A stretch of 64,000 bases of DNA. Origin: Axinella damicornis. Its lineage: Eukaryota; Porifera; Demospongiae; Axinellida; Axinellidae. The position numbers and the translations under genes were made by a program. The stretch is taken from the NCBI GenBank assembly GCA_963931865.1, contig OZ007518.1:6378570-6442569 (forward strand), in the 5' to 3' direction. Shown here piece after piece: positions 10,727 to 22,169 of the stretch. The notes under the pieces are model-generated. The model was not told the origin of the DNA and made no database searches. It saw nothing but the letters and a program-made list of their open reading frames with translations. How positions within the stretch are numbered: position 1 is the first letter of the stretch; every line of letters begins with the position of its first letter.

Positions 10727-12386
10727 GAACGTTGCTCACTGGCTCTGTGGGGCATCTCTCGAATCAACCTCAAGAAATATGGACCATGGGCAGGTGGGCT
10801 GGTTCCAATGTGTTCATTCTGTTGCCAGTCTGTTGTCCCATCGTTGTGTTGCTATTCAGTGAATTGATTACGGATTGCTTCATTTACAGCTAGCTATAGG
10901 CAAGGGCTGAATGTGGTCATAATGAGTCGCTCTCAGGACAAACTCCAGCTAGTCGCTGATGAGATCAGTGAGTTGGTTGGTAGTGGCTTTACCCTCATCC
11001 TCCATCCACACATAATTATGTTGAATTCCCTCCCTTACTCCCCACAGTTGTGAAGTTCGGATCATTCCTGTTGACATCTCTGGCGGTTTTGAGATCTACC
11101 CACAGATAGCTGAACCTGCAGGACCTCAACATCGTAGTTCTTGGTGAGGGACTTTTGTCTATGCCTGACTGATATGATATACATCTCAGACACACCCCCT
11201 TCTTCACCCAATCCATTTGGTATGGAAACAAGGCTCTGGTTGGTTGATGATGATAGTGTTTTCTCATTCGCAGTGAACGTGCATCTGCCATTTCTGGAAT
11301 TCTTTGCTGACGTACCAGGAGAAGTGAGTTGTGATATGAACCTTATTTCCTTTTTCAAGAAGGGTGGAGATGATTTCTTCCAAATATCTTCACAGTGCCA
11401 TTATAAAGTTGTTCAAATCAACTGTCATCCCATAGTGCAGGTGAAGTGAATGTTTGAGTGTGTCAGATGACAATCAAGATATCCTCCTCTTCCTCCCTCT
11501 CGCCCTCCCAGATGATTTTATGCTGCTGCCAAAGATGGTCGATAAGTGAGTGGTTATTGACAGTGTACACACACACCCTGTCCTCTCCCCTTCCGTCTTC
11601 CTCTCCTCCTCCCGTTACTTTCCCTCCCCTCCCCTTCCTCCCTCCCTCCCTCCCTCCCTCTCCTTCCTCCCTCCTTCCCTCGCTCCTGACCCCTTCCCTC
11701 CCTCCTGTCCCTCCTCCCCTCACCACACCCCCCATTCACCCCCACACACAGAGGACGTGGTATAAACGTTAGCATCTCCTCAGCTGTGGTGGATGTCCCT
11801 GCACCGATGGTCGCTAGCTACTCCGCTGCCAAGTATGTTCATTACATGTAGTGGTTAACTAGAGCTGTAAACTGGCAGGTAATACCTTCCCAAAGCTGGA
11901 TCCTTAAATCAAGGTTTTGACTAGAAGCCACATGTGGCAGACTTAGTCATACAACTGTCATGTCTCCATTCTCCTGTAGAGGTTTGACTGCCATTTCTCT
12001 TGATGCCCTGCGTAAGCAGTACAGCTCAAAGGGGATCGTCGTGCAGTTGTGTGTGTGCTGATAGTGTAGGTGAGATGTTTCTGTAACTTAATTCTCCCTC
12101 CTTCCCTACCTCCCTCCCTACCTTCTTCCCTCCCTCTCAATCTCCTTCCCTCCCGCCACCATCATATTGCGTGTCAGACCATTTGTTGTTGCTACGGCAA
12201 TTAGTGGCTTTGAAAGCTACTCCCATTTCCTTCCTAAACCCAATACCACCACTGCTGTGGCCACCATTGGCAATAGTGACTATAGAAGTCTTCACTGCAG
12301 TGTCTGATCTCCACAAACTATGTTATCACTTGACAGAGCTCAACGAGCTCTACATCCTGGTACCTAGCAGACTCTCCCACACGTGA
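10727..12386 (+). pseudogene. HSDL1/HSD17B12-like short-chain dehydrogenase pseudogene
   Basis: Exons match a hydroxysteroid dehydrogenase-like reductase. In order: INLKKYGPWA (10761-10792), LNVVIMSRSQDKLQLVADEI (10907-10967), EVRIIPVDISGGFEIYPQIA (from 11052) then a frame change into LQDLNIVVL, LEFFADVPGE (about 11294-11322), FMLLPKMVDK (about 11516-11546), INVSISSAVVDVPAPMVA with the catalytic YSAAK (about 11760-11833), ISLDALRKQYSSKGIVVQ (about 11993-12047) and VRPFVVATAISGFESYSHFL (from 12175). EIYPQI and the C-terminal part favour HSDL1 over HSD17B12. The TGxxxGIG cofactor motif and the NNVG motif are not found, and a TGA follows the frame change. The catalytic Ser and YxxxK remain. It reads as an unprocessed pseudogene. 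Small unrecognised exons are a weaker alternative. Confidence 0.75.
11580..11735. repeat. Intronic CCTCC-rich tract
   Basis: A low-complexity pyrimidine run between two HSDL1-like exons, similar in make-up to those at 3.1-3.5 and 7.6-8.0 kb. Confidence 0.85.
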
Positions 12387-13360
12387 ACAAAAATTGAGAG
12401 AAAGGGGGAGAGCCTGGGATATTTTGTCCGTGAGAAACGTCACGTTTAATTGCGTGTGGGCGATCAAAACCGCAAGTCATGCCTATAATTCTATACCAGT
12501 GCGTGTAGTTCTTATTTGAGACTATTGTATAGCTGACAGTGCTATCACGTTGCCCAATACTACACAGCAGCCGCATTATTCCTGCTCAAAGACTCCGGAA
12601 TCGCACCAGGTTCTGCTGAGAAGTGGCCGAATTCAACGTCAAAACGACCCGTTTCCAGGTTTGTATGAGTCGTTCTCAGCACTTAGTGTTCACATAGACT
12701 GCCAATGCACGGCTACCGTCGATCTCTACGCAGCTAACAGTCGAGCACTGAATGAGCCAGCTTCGTGCGCCATATTTGCGGTCAGTGTGCCCACTTTCAA
12801 TCTACCCTTCTCTCTACCCTGACGTCACGCACATGATAAATTATCCCAGGCCCTCTCCCGTTTTTCCGTACTTGGAAGCAACGAAAAGCTGGGCGGGGCC
12901 TGGGAACGAGGCTACCTGGTACCCTTGCTGCTGGGATCCTTGTTGTTGGCTCGGAGTCATAACAATCAAATGGCGTGGGCAGAAGCTCGCCTATAGCCGT
13001 AACTCTGGACCCGTCGGATTCTATCCAGCAATATAGTTTGTAGAGATCAAACACTGCAGTAAGGACTTACATAGCTGTCTGTGTTTTCCAAGTGTTCCGT
13101 TCTCACCATCCCCTGGCAGCTCTACCAACTAGGCGAGCTGGGAACGAGACATAGAGCATCCACAACACCTAGTCTCGGTACCGGTGAATAGTCCCGGCGT
13201 GAATAGTCTGGAAGACTGGCCATACATGAGTGGTTCTGACACCCACTTCAAAAGAAAGGTGGGGGGGGGGGAATAATGTAGATAAGAATACTGTTTATTC
13301 CAAGGCGAAGTGTACTGCTTGCATGTAGTTTACTTAACGCCTTGGAATTAATGTGCTGCA
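12387..13360. other. Intergenic; degraded MITE ends
   Basis: No gene recognised. A MITE remnant lies at about 12845-12912 (right end CCTGGGAACGAGGCTA), a family-like end near 13135, a poly-G run at 13260, and a small palindrome ATTCCAAGGCG/CGCCTTGGAAT at 13298-13347. Confidence 0.5.
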
Positions 13361-13365
13361 AGACC

Positions 13366-13985
13366 CATCGTGGGTTCTACAAGATGCTGCCTTTGAGAAA
13401 ATGGGGGCACTCATGTCAGATAACTCTGGCCGTTTCATTGGACTGTATGACCTTCCTCACAAGGATCAATCTTTTCTGTGGAAGGGGTCTTTCTGACACA
13501 CATGAACAGCAATTTTTCTAGAGCTGTACAATGCCAACGAGTGGACTCGAACCACAGGCGAGCAAGCAATAGACTTGTGTCCTGTATCTGCAAATAGAGG
13601 TGTTAACGACCCAGTCCCTGTTGATTCCCTTGTAACCATTTTCACAGTCTAGTGCTAGCCACTCTCCGCCCGGCCGGTCAAGCGGGCGGGCGAAGAAACT
13701 TCTCTGTGTGTGCATGTAACTGGCCTGGTGGAGAAGGGGCTAGCACATGGCTAGACTGCCCTTTTCGTAGTGTCAATTTGCTTCACACGGCTGCCAAAAG
13801 AGGGATTGCCACCTTATAAGACAAACAACTTATTCTGTTTTGACTGTGGATATTTTGGTACCCATCTATATATATTGGAAACCCATACATAGTGTCTGGA
13901 GATGCCAACTTCTCCATGAAGTTCAATCAGCCCTATGTGGCACGTACCTTGATTGAGCTACCAGGGAATGCTGAAAAGAGTGTTA
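13366..13985 (+). pseudogene. DUF3987-like transposon-associated protein fragment
   Basis: Pieces in several frames read MGALMSDNSGRFIGLYD (13404-13453), FLTRINLFCGRGLSDTHEQ (from about 13455), ELYNANEWTRTTGEQA (about 13523-13570) and GDANFSMKFNQPYVARTLIE then PGNAEKS (13898-13980). The order and wording recall a family of uncharacterised invertebrate proteins with a DUF3987 (primase/helicase-like) region. At least two frame changes and a TAG break it. This is recognition from memory; a profile search would decide. Confidence 0.55.
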
Positions 13986-14820
13986 GCCAAAGATTGCAAT
14001 CACTGTCTATTATATATCTGTCGTTGAGGCATGACACACGAGTCACAATACTGCATTGATCGTAAAACCCCAACATTTGAGATGAGGGAAGACTTGTCCA
14101 CTGTCTGCCTGTGGTTGTGAAGAAACCTTCCCCTGCATCCCTCCCTTCCTCAGGCCTCCCTGAATGTTGGTCTCTTGACTGAATGCTGATGGTACTGAAC
14201 AACAAAATTACACAACTCGACGAGGTAAGACATAGTCATGCAAGTCATCTGGAAATGAACACTGTCTACAGTATACAAACATGTTGACCCAGCAAGTGTC
14301 TGAAGAGTGTGCATGTACACATTACTTATCCTGCAGCTGGAAAACAATTTAATGTAGTCCAACCGCAATTCTGTACCTGGATATCTACTGATGCCTATAG
14401 GAGCACAAAAGGTGTTCAAGTCAAGAAGGTGGATTGGTGGACTAAGGTGCCTATGGTATACCCACTGTTGCCCAAGCAGCGGTGCCTCAAACTGAGCAAG
14501 CTGATACTGTCCCTAGGCACGAATACGTAGTCCCCGAGCATGAATCCTGACACCTTTTTTGTCTCCCCCCGATGGGGGGGTGGACATGTTTCAAAGGGTG
14601 GGTGTACTATCGGTAAAACCAGTCAGCTGACCCGGGACCTGGTTGACGGCTCTAATTCCCAGACCCCTCCTCAGCTTTTTCTCATGTACTGTCAATTATT
14701 ATTTTGTCTGGCTACTGGGCTGCTGTTCTCAGGCTCCAATCCCAGTGTTGGTCTTAATTCTTCGCGTTGTCAGTGTTGTCTAGGATTTCACATTGTTTAG
14801 TCAAAGTTGCGTAGCAACCC

Positions 14821-14865
14821 ACAAACCAGGTGGACCAGGACCAGGTGGACCAGGACCAGGTGGTC
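14821..14865 (+). repeat. GGACCAGGACCAGGT tandem repeat
   Basis: Three copies of a 15-base unit that would read as Gly-Pro-Gly triplets. There is no surrounding collagen-like gene, so I treat it as a simple repeat. Confidence 0.6.
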
Positions 14866-15083
14866 CCAGCCCACACTATCCTATTTCCCCGGGCCACACT
14901 AGCCTCATTCCCAGGCCATGCTACCTTCATCCCCAGATCACAAATAGCCTCTTTCCTATTATCCTTGTTCCCTACTCTGTCCTCACACTGGAGGCTATCT
15001 CATTCTCAGGTGACATTAGCCAGATTCCCAAGCTACACTTTACTAGTGTGCAGGCGGGGAATGTGGCTAGTGTTGTGCATAGG

Positions 15084-15377
15084 CAATGTTGTTTTAGTTA
15101 TGTAAAACTGAAATAGTTTAGTTTTTGGTTTAATTAGGTAGAAGTCGCATTGTTTAGTTTAGTTTTAGTTTTAATTACTAAATCTCAAAAGGGTTAGTAA
15201 AGGCTCTTTTAGTTTTAGTAACCACCATTTTTGGGTGATTTTCATTGTAGTTTAGTTGTAGTTTTAATTAACAGGCTGAGACAGTCCTCAGTTTAGTTTT
15301 AGTTTTAATTACTAAAGTGAAATATGCCATACTAAAATGCATTATAGTTTTAGTTTTGGTTAACTAAAACAACATTG
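15084..15377. mobile_element. hAT-like MITE with 8-bp TSD
   Basis: A 294-base element begins CAATGTTGTTTTAGTTA and ends with the inverted complement TAACTAAAACAACATTG. The flanks are identical TGCATAGG 8-mers at 15076-15083 and 15378-15385. An 8-bp duplication and CA...TG ends fit the hAT superfamily. The interior is rich in TTTAGTTTTAGTT sub-repeats and has no coding capacity. Confidence 0.88.
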
Positions 15378-16107
15378 TGCATAGGTTCACCAGTATGCTG
15401 TTTATGCCAGCACAAACTGGTATGCTGTTTGTGCCATCACTCTTTCTCTTAACACAAACACACACACACAACTCATGTATACACCACACAGAATGTCACT
15501 ACTACGTATACTGGCTCAGTCACTCCCATGGAGAGGAGAGAGAGTGAGCTCGGGAACCAGTGAAGAAGCAGACGTGTTCCACAACCACATGCTTGGAGGA
15601 TCGGATCCAAAAGGAAGAATGACCGTGCAGACCCTAGTTATTACACACCTAGGGCAGAATGGGGTCTGGCACCATGAGACTACGATCAAAGAAATACTAA
15701 CTATTATTATCATCTTTTGAATTGAACTTGCTTTGATAATTTGTGCTGTTTGAGGCCAATCTGCACACATATACACATCCCTACAAAAATGTAATAATCA
15801 TGGCAAGATTAGAATTTCAAACACAAGATCACTAACAAAATTACTAAATCTTAAATCTGTTCTACAAGATGATTTGTGTACATTGTACGTGTCGTGTCCA
15901 CAGAGCGAGCCTGCAAGAGACATAAAATTTAATAACAAAATGTGATTATTAGCTTGATTGTCCGTTGTAGCCTTATAGTCTGTCCTACTTCAACAGCTTC
16001 CCATCCTCTCTGTGGAGGGATGTTTATGGAGGTCTGAGGGCATAATGACAAAATTGGGTGTGGCTATAGCTACTAGCCCAAGAATGCAGTAGAACCCCCT
16101 AGCTGAC

Positions 16108-16495
16108 TAGTCTCGTACCCAGGCCCACACGCCGAACACAGAAGTGGGCCTGGTGATACATGGAAAATACCTGTATGTGCTGATGTCAGCAGTCATGATT
16201 TTGGGTAGGCGAAACATGTTCGTCCGTTGTCAACTACTGCATAGTAATTACGTTCTTTACTGTGTGAAAAGTGATATAACCGCTGTTCTAGTCTTCAACA
16301 CTCACCTCTGGTCGCTCCTTGGCAAGGACTTTCTACTTAGCCATCACCAACAGCTACCTGCCGTGTGAATTCGAATGCATCCAAGTAAGGAATGTAATCG
16401 CTTATGCAATTATGCTGACTGAGCACATACGGGAATTTTGCCATGTGTAACCAGGCCCACTTCCGCGTTCCGAGTGTAGGCCTCGGTACGTAGCA
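16108..16495. mobile_element. ~390-base MITE sharing an interior with 47780-48181
   Basis: The ends resemble the TAGCCTCG family (TAGTCTCGTACCCAGG and a right end near CCTCGGTACG). The interior, including TTGGCAAGGACTTTC and the block near 16395-16440, recurs in reverse orientation at 47780-48181. The target duplication is not clear for this copy. It is a longer member of the family. Confidence 0.75.
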
Positions 16496-16507
16496 GAATT
16501 ACATTAA

Positions 16508-16774
16508 CCCTTTCCTGGACGAATTAATTTGCGTTTCACCATGGAAATTGAATACTTCACAGCGGCGCCGCTGTACGGCAAACTCCTTAGCAACCACTAG
16601 GTAGCTGAGCCATTTATACACATTATGATGTCATTTCTAGCCCATAGAAAAAGCGTACACGGCAATAACAGATTTATTTGCATGAATAAGACGAGGGTCC
16701 AAAGTGTATTTTACGGATTTGTAAAGACGCGCATGTACTCATGCCAGATATATCTGGCTACATCCGGGAAAGGG
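16508..16774. mobile_element. piggyBac-like MITE (TTAA TSD)
   Basis: A 267-base element with ends CCCTTTCCTGGACG and CATCCGGGAAAGGG, flanked by TTAA at 16504-16507 and 16775-16778. TTAA duplication with CCC...GGG ends is characteristic of the piggyBac superfamily. No transposase is present. Confidence 0.8.
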
Positions 16775-16879
16775 TTAAGGGAGTGAGGAGGAGGGAGGGA
16801 GGAAAGGTTAACCACTTGAATGAATCCGCAAAAATTGATACTAAAAGTAATGCCTGTCATGTCCTATAATCCTTGCGTC

Positions 16880-17064
16880 TGCTTCAACTGCAGCCCCTGA
16901 CTCCATCTTCTTTGACTGTTACTCCCCGATTGCATCCGCCAGCTAAGATTCCAGCCCATGCCCAATGTTCTTGAGCATTCTTCGTGGAGTTTGAGGTTCA
17001 GTAAATTGATGTACGAAGGTTGCGCATCACTAGTCTAGTCCCGCCCTATGAACATCCCACTTCT

Positions 17065-17115
<51 letters not shown>

Positions 17116-17135
17116 ATCTTTATGTATTGATAGTA
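16880..17135 (+). repeat. Dispersed repeat shared with 23110-23345
   Basis: CTCCCCGATTGCATCCGC, then CCAGCCCATGCCCAATGTTCTTGA-type text, a CA microsatellite and AAAATCTTTATGTATTGATA follow in the same order as in the later copy. It is non-coding and includes a pure (CA)n tract at about 17069-17112. The element family is unknown. Confidence 0.8.
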
Positions 17136-19939
17136 CCGTGTGCATATTATAGCAGGCCTACCAGAACGAATCACGGCCCACTGTTGTCTCGTACAATTGT
17201 ATTCACTTGCTGACAAACCTTGAGGAGAGAGGCAGGGAGAGAGGGGAGGGAGGGAGGGAGGAGAGGGGGAGGGAGGGAGTGAGGAAGGGAGGGAGGGAGG
17301 AGAGAGGAGGGTGAGGGAAGTATGGAGACAGGGAGAGAGGAGGGAGTGAGGGAAGGGATCCCAGTACACACTGGTTGCTAAACGAGGACCAAATCTGTGT
17401 ACCAAATCGGTAGCCCAGTAATGCAGAGGGGAATTGTATGAGGCGAAGGTGCGTGTAATTTACTGCAGTACGAGTGCTATTAATACCACAGCAAATTACC
17501 GTAATTCTGCTATCACAGTAATCTTCATACCTTTCAGTGTAGTAATGTCATACCTCTACCTCTTACATCCTCACCTTCCACATCCTCTGGCTCCTTCTCC
17601 ACTGCCTTTGCTGGATGCTCTTCTCCGTGTCTCCCATACAGTTGACACCCACGTTCTCTGTTGAGGGGAACAGGTTGAATTAAATCCTGTTAAAGAGACT
17701 CAGGTCCTCCTGCAAGAATTTGGGAATGTTAGAAGCACGGATGTCACGTCACACTATCTGTTCCTGTAGGTGTGGTGTGGTGTGTGTGTGTGTGTGTGTG
17801 GGTGTTTATGTGTGTGTGCATGCATGTGTGCATACATGTAGATGTGCATTTGAGTGTATGTACATATTATGTATGTGTGTGAACAAGCATCCATTGCCTC
17901 AGCCATATCACTATAGGCAGAGGGTGGGCTTCAAATAATTGAGTTCAGATAATCAAATTTAATGCATTTTGATATACCACTGGTCACATTGCCATGAATG
18001 TATATGAAAGGAAAAGATGCTGCAAACCGTGAGAATAGCCATGAAAATCGCGTCATAGGATTTCATCACATATGAAAATCCATGAAAAATGATCTCAGTT
18101 CTCACAACCTACGAAAATGGTATGATATTAGAGCTATGAAAAATACATGAGTAACAACCTATAGCTCTGTGCCTGTGTATTGCCACTCTTGCTGGGTGCC
18201 TTGGCGTGAGGCTTCTAAGCTTGCAGCGTAGGCAGGGATCTCAGCTGGAACTTGTACAAGTAGCTGTACATACTGGTACATGTACACGCGAAATTCAGTT
18301 GCTGTGTGTTTGTACAGGAGAAGCTACTATACAGGAAACACTTTGCCAATGCCATGCACAGAAGGACCTATCAAACAGAGCAAGGCTGGCAAGGGAGAGA
18401 GGTCACATTGAATTGCTCGATTATTGCTGCTGGTTTCCAGCCCTCCTAACTGCGCTGCACTGGCCCATCTAGCACTTAAACATAAAATGCAGTCCTAACG
18501 ACTACTGTACAGCGCTTAAATTTCGTGGGTCTGAATTTTGCAAATTACACCTGTACAGGTCTTCGCGAATTTTTTTCAACGAACATTTTGACACGTGTTG
18601 TGCACCTACAGGTACGTGCATGGACAGTATTCTAACGTACGTGCACGACGGGTAGCTTGATGGCTCTGTTTGTGTACTTCAACAGGATGGACTGTAGTCA
18701 AAGTGTAAGCTTCCGGGTCCACATGGAGAGGTACATGTACCATCATGTGTGATATATGCCATTGCTGAAGCTGCCAGCTCAATCCGGCATGGTGAAGGTC
18801 AGAGGAACACCCACATATCTGAACATCTGTTTGTTCCAAGGCTAAATGCTAGGTTAGCTTTCAGCTTCATTGAGGTCCAAGACCCTTCTACAAGTAAACC
18901 AGGACAGCTTACAAATGTACCTTGTGAACCATGTGTGCAGCTGATCGGTTTGTCTGTCTGTCAGTCTACCCGGAGGTGTCTGTCTGTCAGTCTACCCGGA
19001 GGCATAATATCACAGGCTCTCACCTTTTCTCTCAATTTTGTTTGAGCTTGGGAGAGCCTGGGAACGCGGCTAGGTCTGGGTTAGCTACTCAGTGACCTTG
19101 CAACCAGAAAGTTGCACACATGAATATAATTATGTGGTGAAACTTCATTACAGGAAGCCTGGCCACATATTTCATAATCACATTTCCCAAAGCAATTCAT
19201 TGGGATGGGCTACCTTTAACCTTAACCTAATAACCTAATAATAATAATGAATAGTAACCTTTGAACCACAAAAGCACTCTAAAGCTACATAAGGTACACT
19301 GTGTGCCATTTGCTGAGTCTTGTTGCCTGGTGAATGATGCAGGGTTCATATGGGGGGGGGGGGACACAGCTCACTCACCCAGCAACTCTTTAAAAAAGCA
19401 CTGAAATCTCCCAGATACTCTGCCATTTTCGATCCTACGGTGGAGATAGAGGTACATGCTCTTATAATAACCTGCAGCTATGGTATGTATGCAACCCAAC
19501 CCAAACCATCTCCAGCGTGGATCACTTCTGCATGTGATCTGCACTTGGGTCTGGGGCCAAGACAAGCCCCCCGCCCCTAAACAATGACATGGTATGACAT
19601 GCATAACCAATCATTCCAATCATTACACTCCTGGTAGGGGAAAAATTGTGCCGCGTACAATAATTAATGTTTGACTACTTAGCAACGGATTCTGATCACA
19701 TCGTCGTGATAGCTAGCATGCACTGTCCTCACCATACAATGTTGGTCCTGATACTCACCTTGGTGATGGAGCTACAAGCGCTTTGCAGTGCGGTCTGCCA
19801 CCATTGCTCGATCGCTCTCGTCAAAGTTCATTGCCAGTACAGCTCTTATGAAGGCCCCACAAAGATTCAGACCATACAGGTATGATCGCTGTCGTTCACT
19901 GATGCTCACATGCCGAAACTCACCATGCTGTTGAAGTTG

Positions 19940-20000
19940 TGAGCGCTGTAATAAGTTCTTGTCTTCCCTTTGGCCGCCATTGCTAGCAATCGGCTGAGCA
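19940..20000 (-). other. Possible first coding exon, unrecognised
   Basis: The minus strand reads MAAKGKTRTYYSAHNFNSM followed directly by GTGAGT, a good donor. A further minus-strand stretch at 19772-19900 has a GTGAGT-like donor after a SITK-type end, but frames between the two do not join cleanly. I do not recognise the protein. It may be chance. Confidence 0.25.
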
Positions 20001-20732
20001 TGGTGGTTGCCATGTGGCATGTGCGTTAATTGAAATGAGTCGCAATACCTAGCTTGCGCTACCAGCAAGCTGCAACCGGTTGCAATGGCTGCAGCTACCA
20101 GGAGTGCGGTTGCTCCTCAATGATTGATGCTCAAAATCAGAATGGTCACATGTGACTGTGAAAGGCATGAAGCTAACAAAAAGATAATAGGAGGAACAGA
20201 TTGATATCCCACTTTGACAAGCAGAGATGCACAACATGCAAAGGCATCGCTTTACCCTGCTTTGCACATGCGCAGGGTAGGATATGAAAAAAATATTCAT
20301 CACCAGCTAACGACTGAAAAATATTCACAGCTGCAGGGTTTTATACACATTTTATTCGGGATGGCGAGCAAATCAATTCTAGTGAGTTTGCCATGGGGAC
20401 AGAAATTGATCTGTAAGGTTGGCTTCTGGGTCTGTAAAGGCTGGAAATCTGAATGAAATAATGAGACTCACCAGTCCTGCTGTCTGTTGCAAAGCTGATC
20501 TCCTGACCGACAGGGTCCTGCGGAGGGCCCAGAAGGGAGTAGTGTGGGTGCAGTACAGTAATCCTGCTCCATGCGCTCACACAGCATGCACATGCAGTTA
20601 CAGACTAGACTACACAGTGCTACATGATCGAATGTGTCCGATCAATTTAGTTTGTTATTGTCGCATAATTAGACATTTCGGTACAACCCTGCTAATGGTG
20701 GCGTGGTCGTGCTAACGCATGTAACGGTGGGC

Positions 20733-20786
20733 GCTCAGCAGCAAGACTATGACTACATGATCGACCCAGGCTACGATGGCGGATGG
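20733..20786 (+). other. Possible orphan exon, unrecognised
   Basis: The plus strand reads QQDYDYMIDPGYDGGW followed by GTAAGT. A candidate next exon beginning after CTGTAG at 21226 reads MVKFNLSITRSVSTVSR. No family is recognised and the link is speculative. Confidence 0.2.
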
Positions 20787-20852
20787 TAAGTCAAAGCCTG
20801 TTATGTACTTGCCTGGAATCACACAACTTCGAGCCACCTCTTGGAGGGAGAG

Positions 20853-20907
20853 TAGTCTGTTCCCAGACCAATTTTCGCAGACGAAAAACGGTCTGGGGAC
20901 GAGACTA
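20853..20907. mobile_element. TAGTCT-type MITE with perfect 9-bp TSD
   Basis: A 55-base palindrome with ends TAGTCTGTTCCCAGACC and GGTCTGGGGACGAGACTA. The flanks are identical GAGGGAGAG 9-mers at 20844-20852 and 20908-20916. Confidence 0.88.
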
Positions 20908-21729
20908 GAGGGAGAGGGCGTGGCTCATTTTAGAAGCGGGCCTTGTTCAGTGGGAATAGAATCTCTGCAGAGTGAGAGCAGTGCATGTTTTTTAGTCTGG
21001 AAGGGAAATTGCCCCAGAAGAAATCTGACACAATGAACCATTCTGCATGCCGCAGTCTAATGGACATTCCACTTATTTGTTGCATATTAGTTTCTCATCA
21101 GGGACTTTCCAAGAATAGAAAGTCAACAGGAAATCCGCTATAAACACTACTTTGCAGACCTATGGTAGTTAACTAACCGTGAAGTCGCCAAGGCACCAGC
21201 ATTTTGCGAGCTGTCTTTCTGTAGATGGTGAAGTTCAACCTCTCCATTACTCGATCTGTGAGCACTGTCTCGAGGTAGAGTCCAAGGTGTGTGCATGTGC
21301 AGTAAGAAATAATGGCATAATGGCGAGTTTCATGCGGGGGTAATATTTCATGCGGGCGGGGGATGAGAAACTAACGTTCAACAAATAGTGGCCTAAACAT
21401 TGAGGTAAATCATTTCTCATGAGCAAGTCTCTACATCCTTTGGGCAGGGGCCTGCCATGGAAGCGAGGCTAAGCACAGCTAAATATGTAGGTTGGGTGTG
21501 GTTAGTGCAGGGTTAGAGCTAAAACACGGACTCCAAAGGTAAGTCGTAGTAATAGCCAAACCTCTGAAGTGGATATGGTTGGCTAAGTTACGAGCCTATA
21601 GCAGGCTACCTACCTTGCAGCTCATACAGTGTGAGCATAATTAGAACTAGACGTAGCAGAGTCAATGTAGACGAGCGAACAGTACAGTGCACGTGGCTAA
21701 ATGTGTGATTGACCCACAATGGCGGATGG

Positions 21730-21840
21730 TAGCCTCATTCCCGGGACTTCTACACCCGTCCAGTTTTTATCGCTTGCAGTGTGACTGCATACTGCAAGCG
21801 ATCAATAACTGGAGGTGTAGAAGGTCTGGGAATGATGCTA
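21730..21840. mobile_element. TAGCCTCATTCCC MITE
   Basis: A 111-base inverted repeat with the family ends and an interior TCGCTTGCAGT...ACTGCAAGCGA resembling the 4.1 kb copy. The flanks GGCGGATGG and GGCAGCTGG match at seven of nine positions, an aged target duplication. Confidence 0.8.
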
Positions 21841-22169
21841 GGCAGCTGGTGAGTTGAAGGTTGATGTCGGTATTATTGTGATACATGTAGCTACGTCATG
21901 GAACCACCTAATGATCGATCTAAAGTTGTGAGGCTGCACCACAAGTGCAGTTGAACTGGAGGAGTGGACATCACACGCTGACCTGTACCTCCACAGCAGG
22001 GAGTGGGGGGTGTGATGGTTGAGGGTTGGGGGTGGCAATTGGAAGGTGACGAGTGACAACTGTAACACTTATCCAACCATGCAGTTAGCTTGTAGTAAGT
22101 GAAGTCAGAAACGCCACCTCTGGCTGTAGTTATGGTAGAAAAGTTTCATATGCACTTCCCTTCCTGCAG

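Larger units (their letters stand above)
17136..22169. other. Gene-poor, repeat-rich stretch
   Basis: No convincing gene. It holds a purine tract (17222-17350), a GT microsatellite (17775-17812), a 24-base tandem duplication (about 18955-19005), a G-run (19350-19363) and MITEs at 20853 and 21730. Two isolated coding-like pieces are listed separately at about 19973-20010 and 20733-20786. Confidence 0.5.

Noticed and set aside
14821..14960. Collagen-like Gly-Pro frame
   Set aside because: Only three 15-base repeats with no continuing Gly-X-Y pattern or exon signals.
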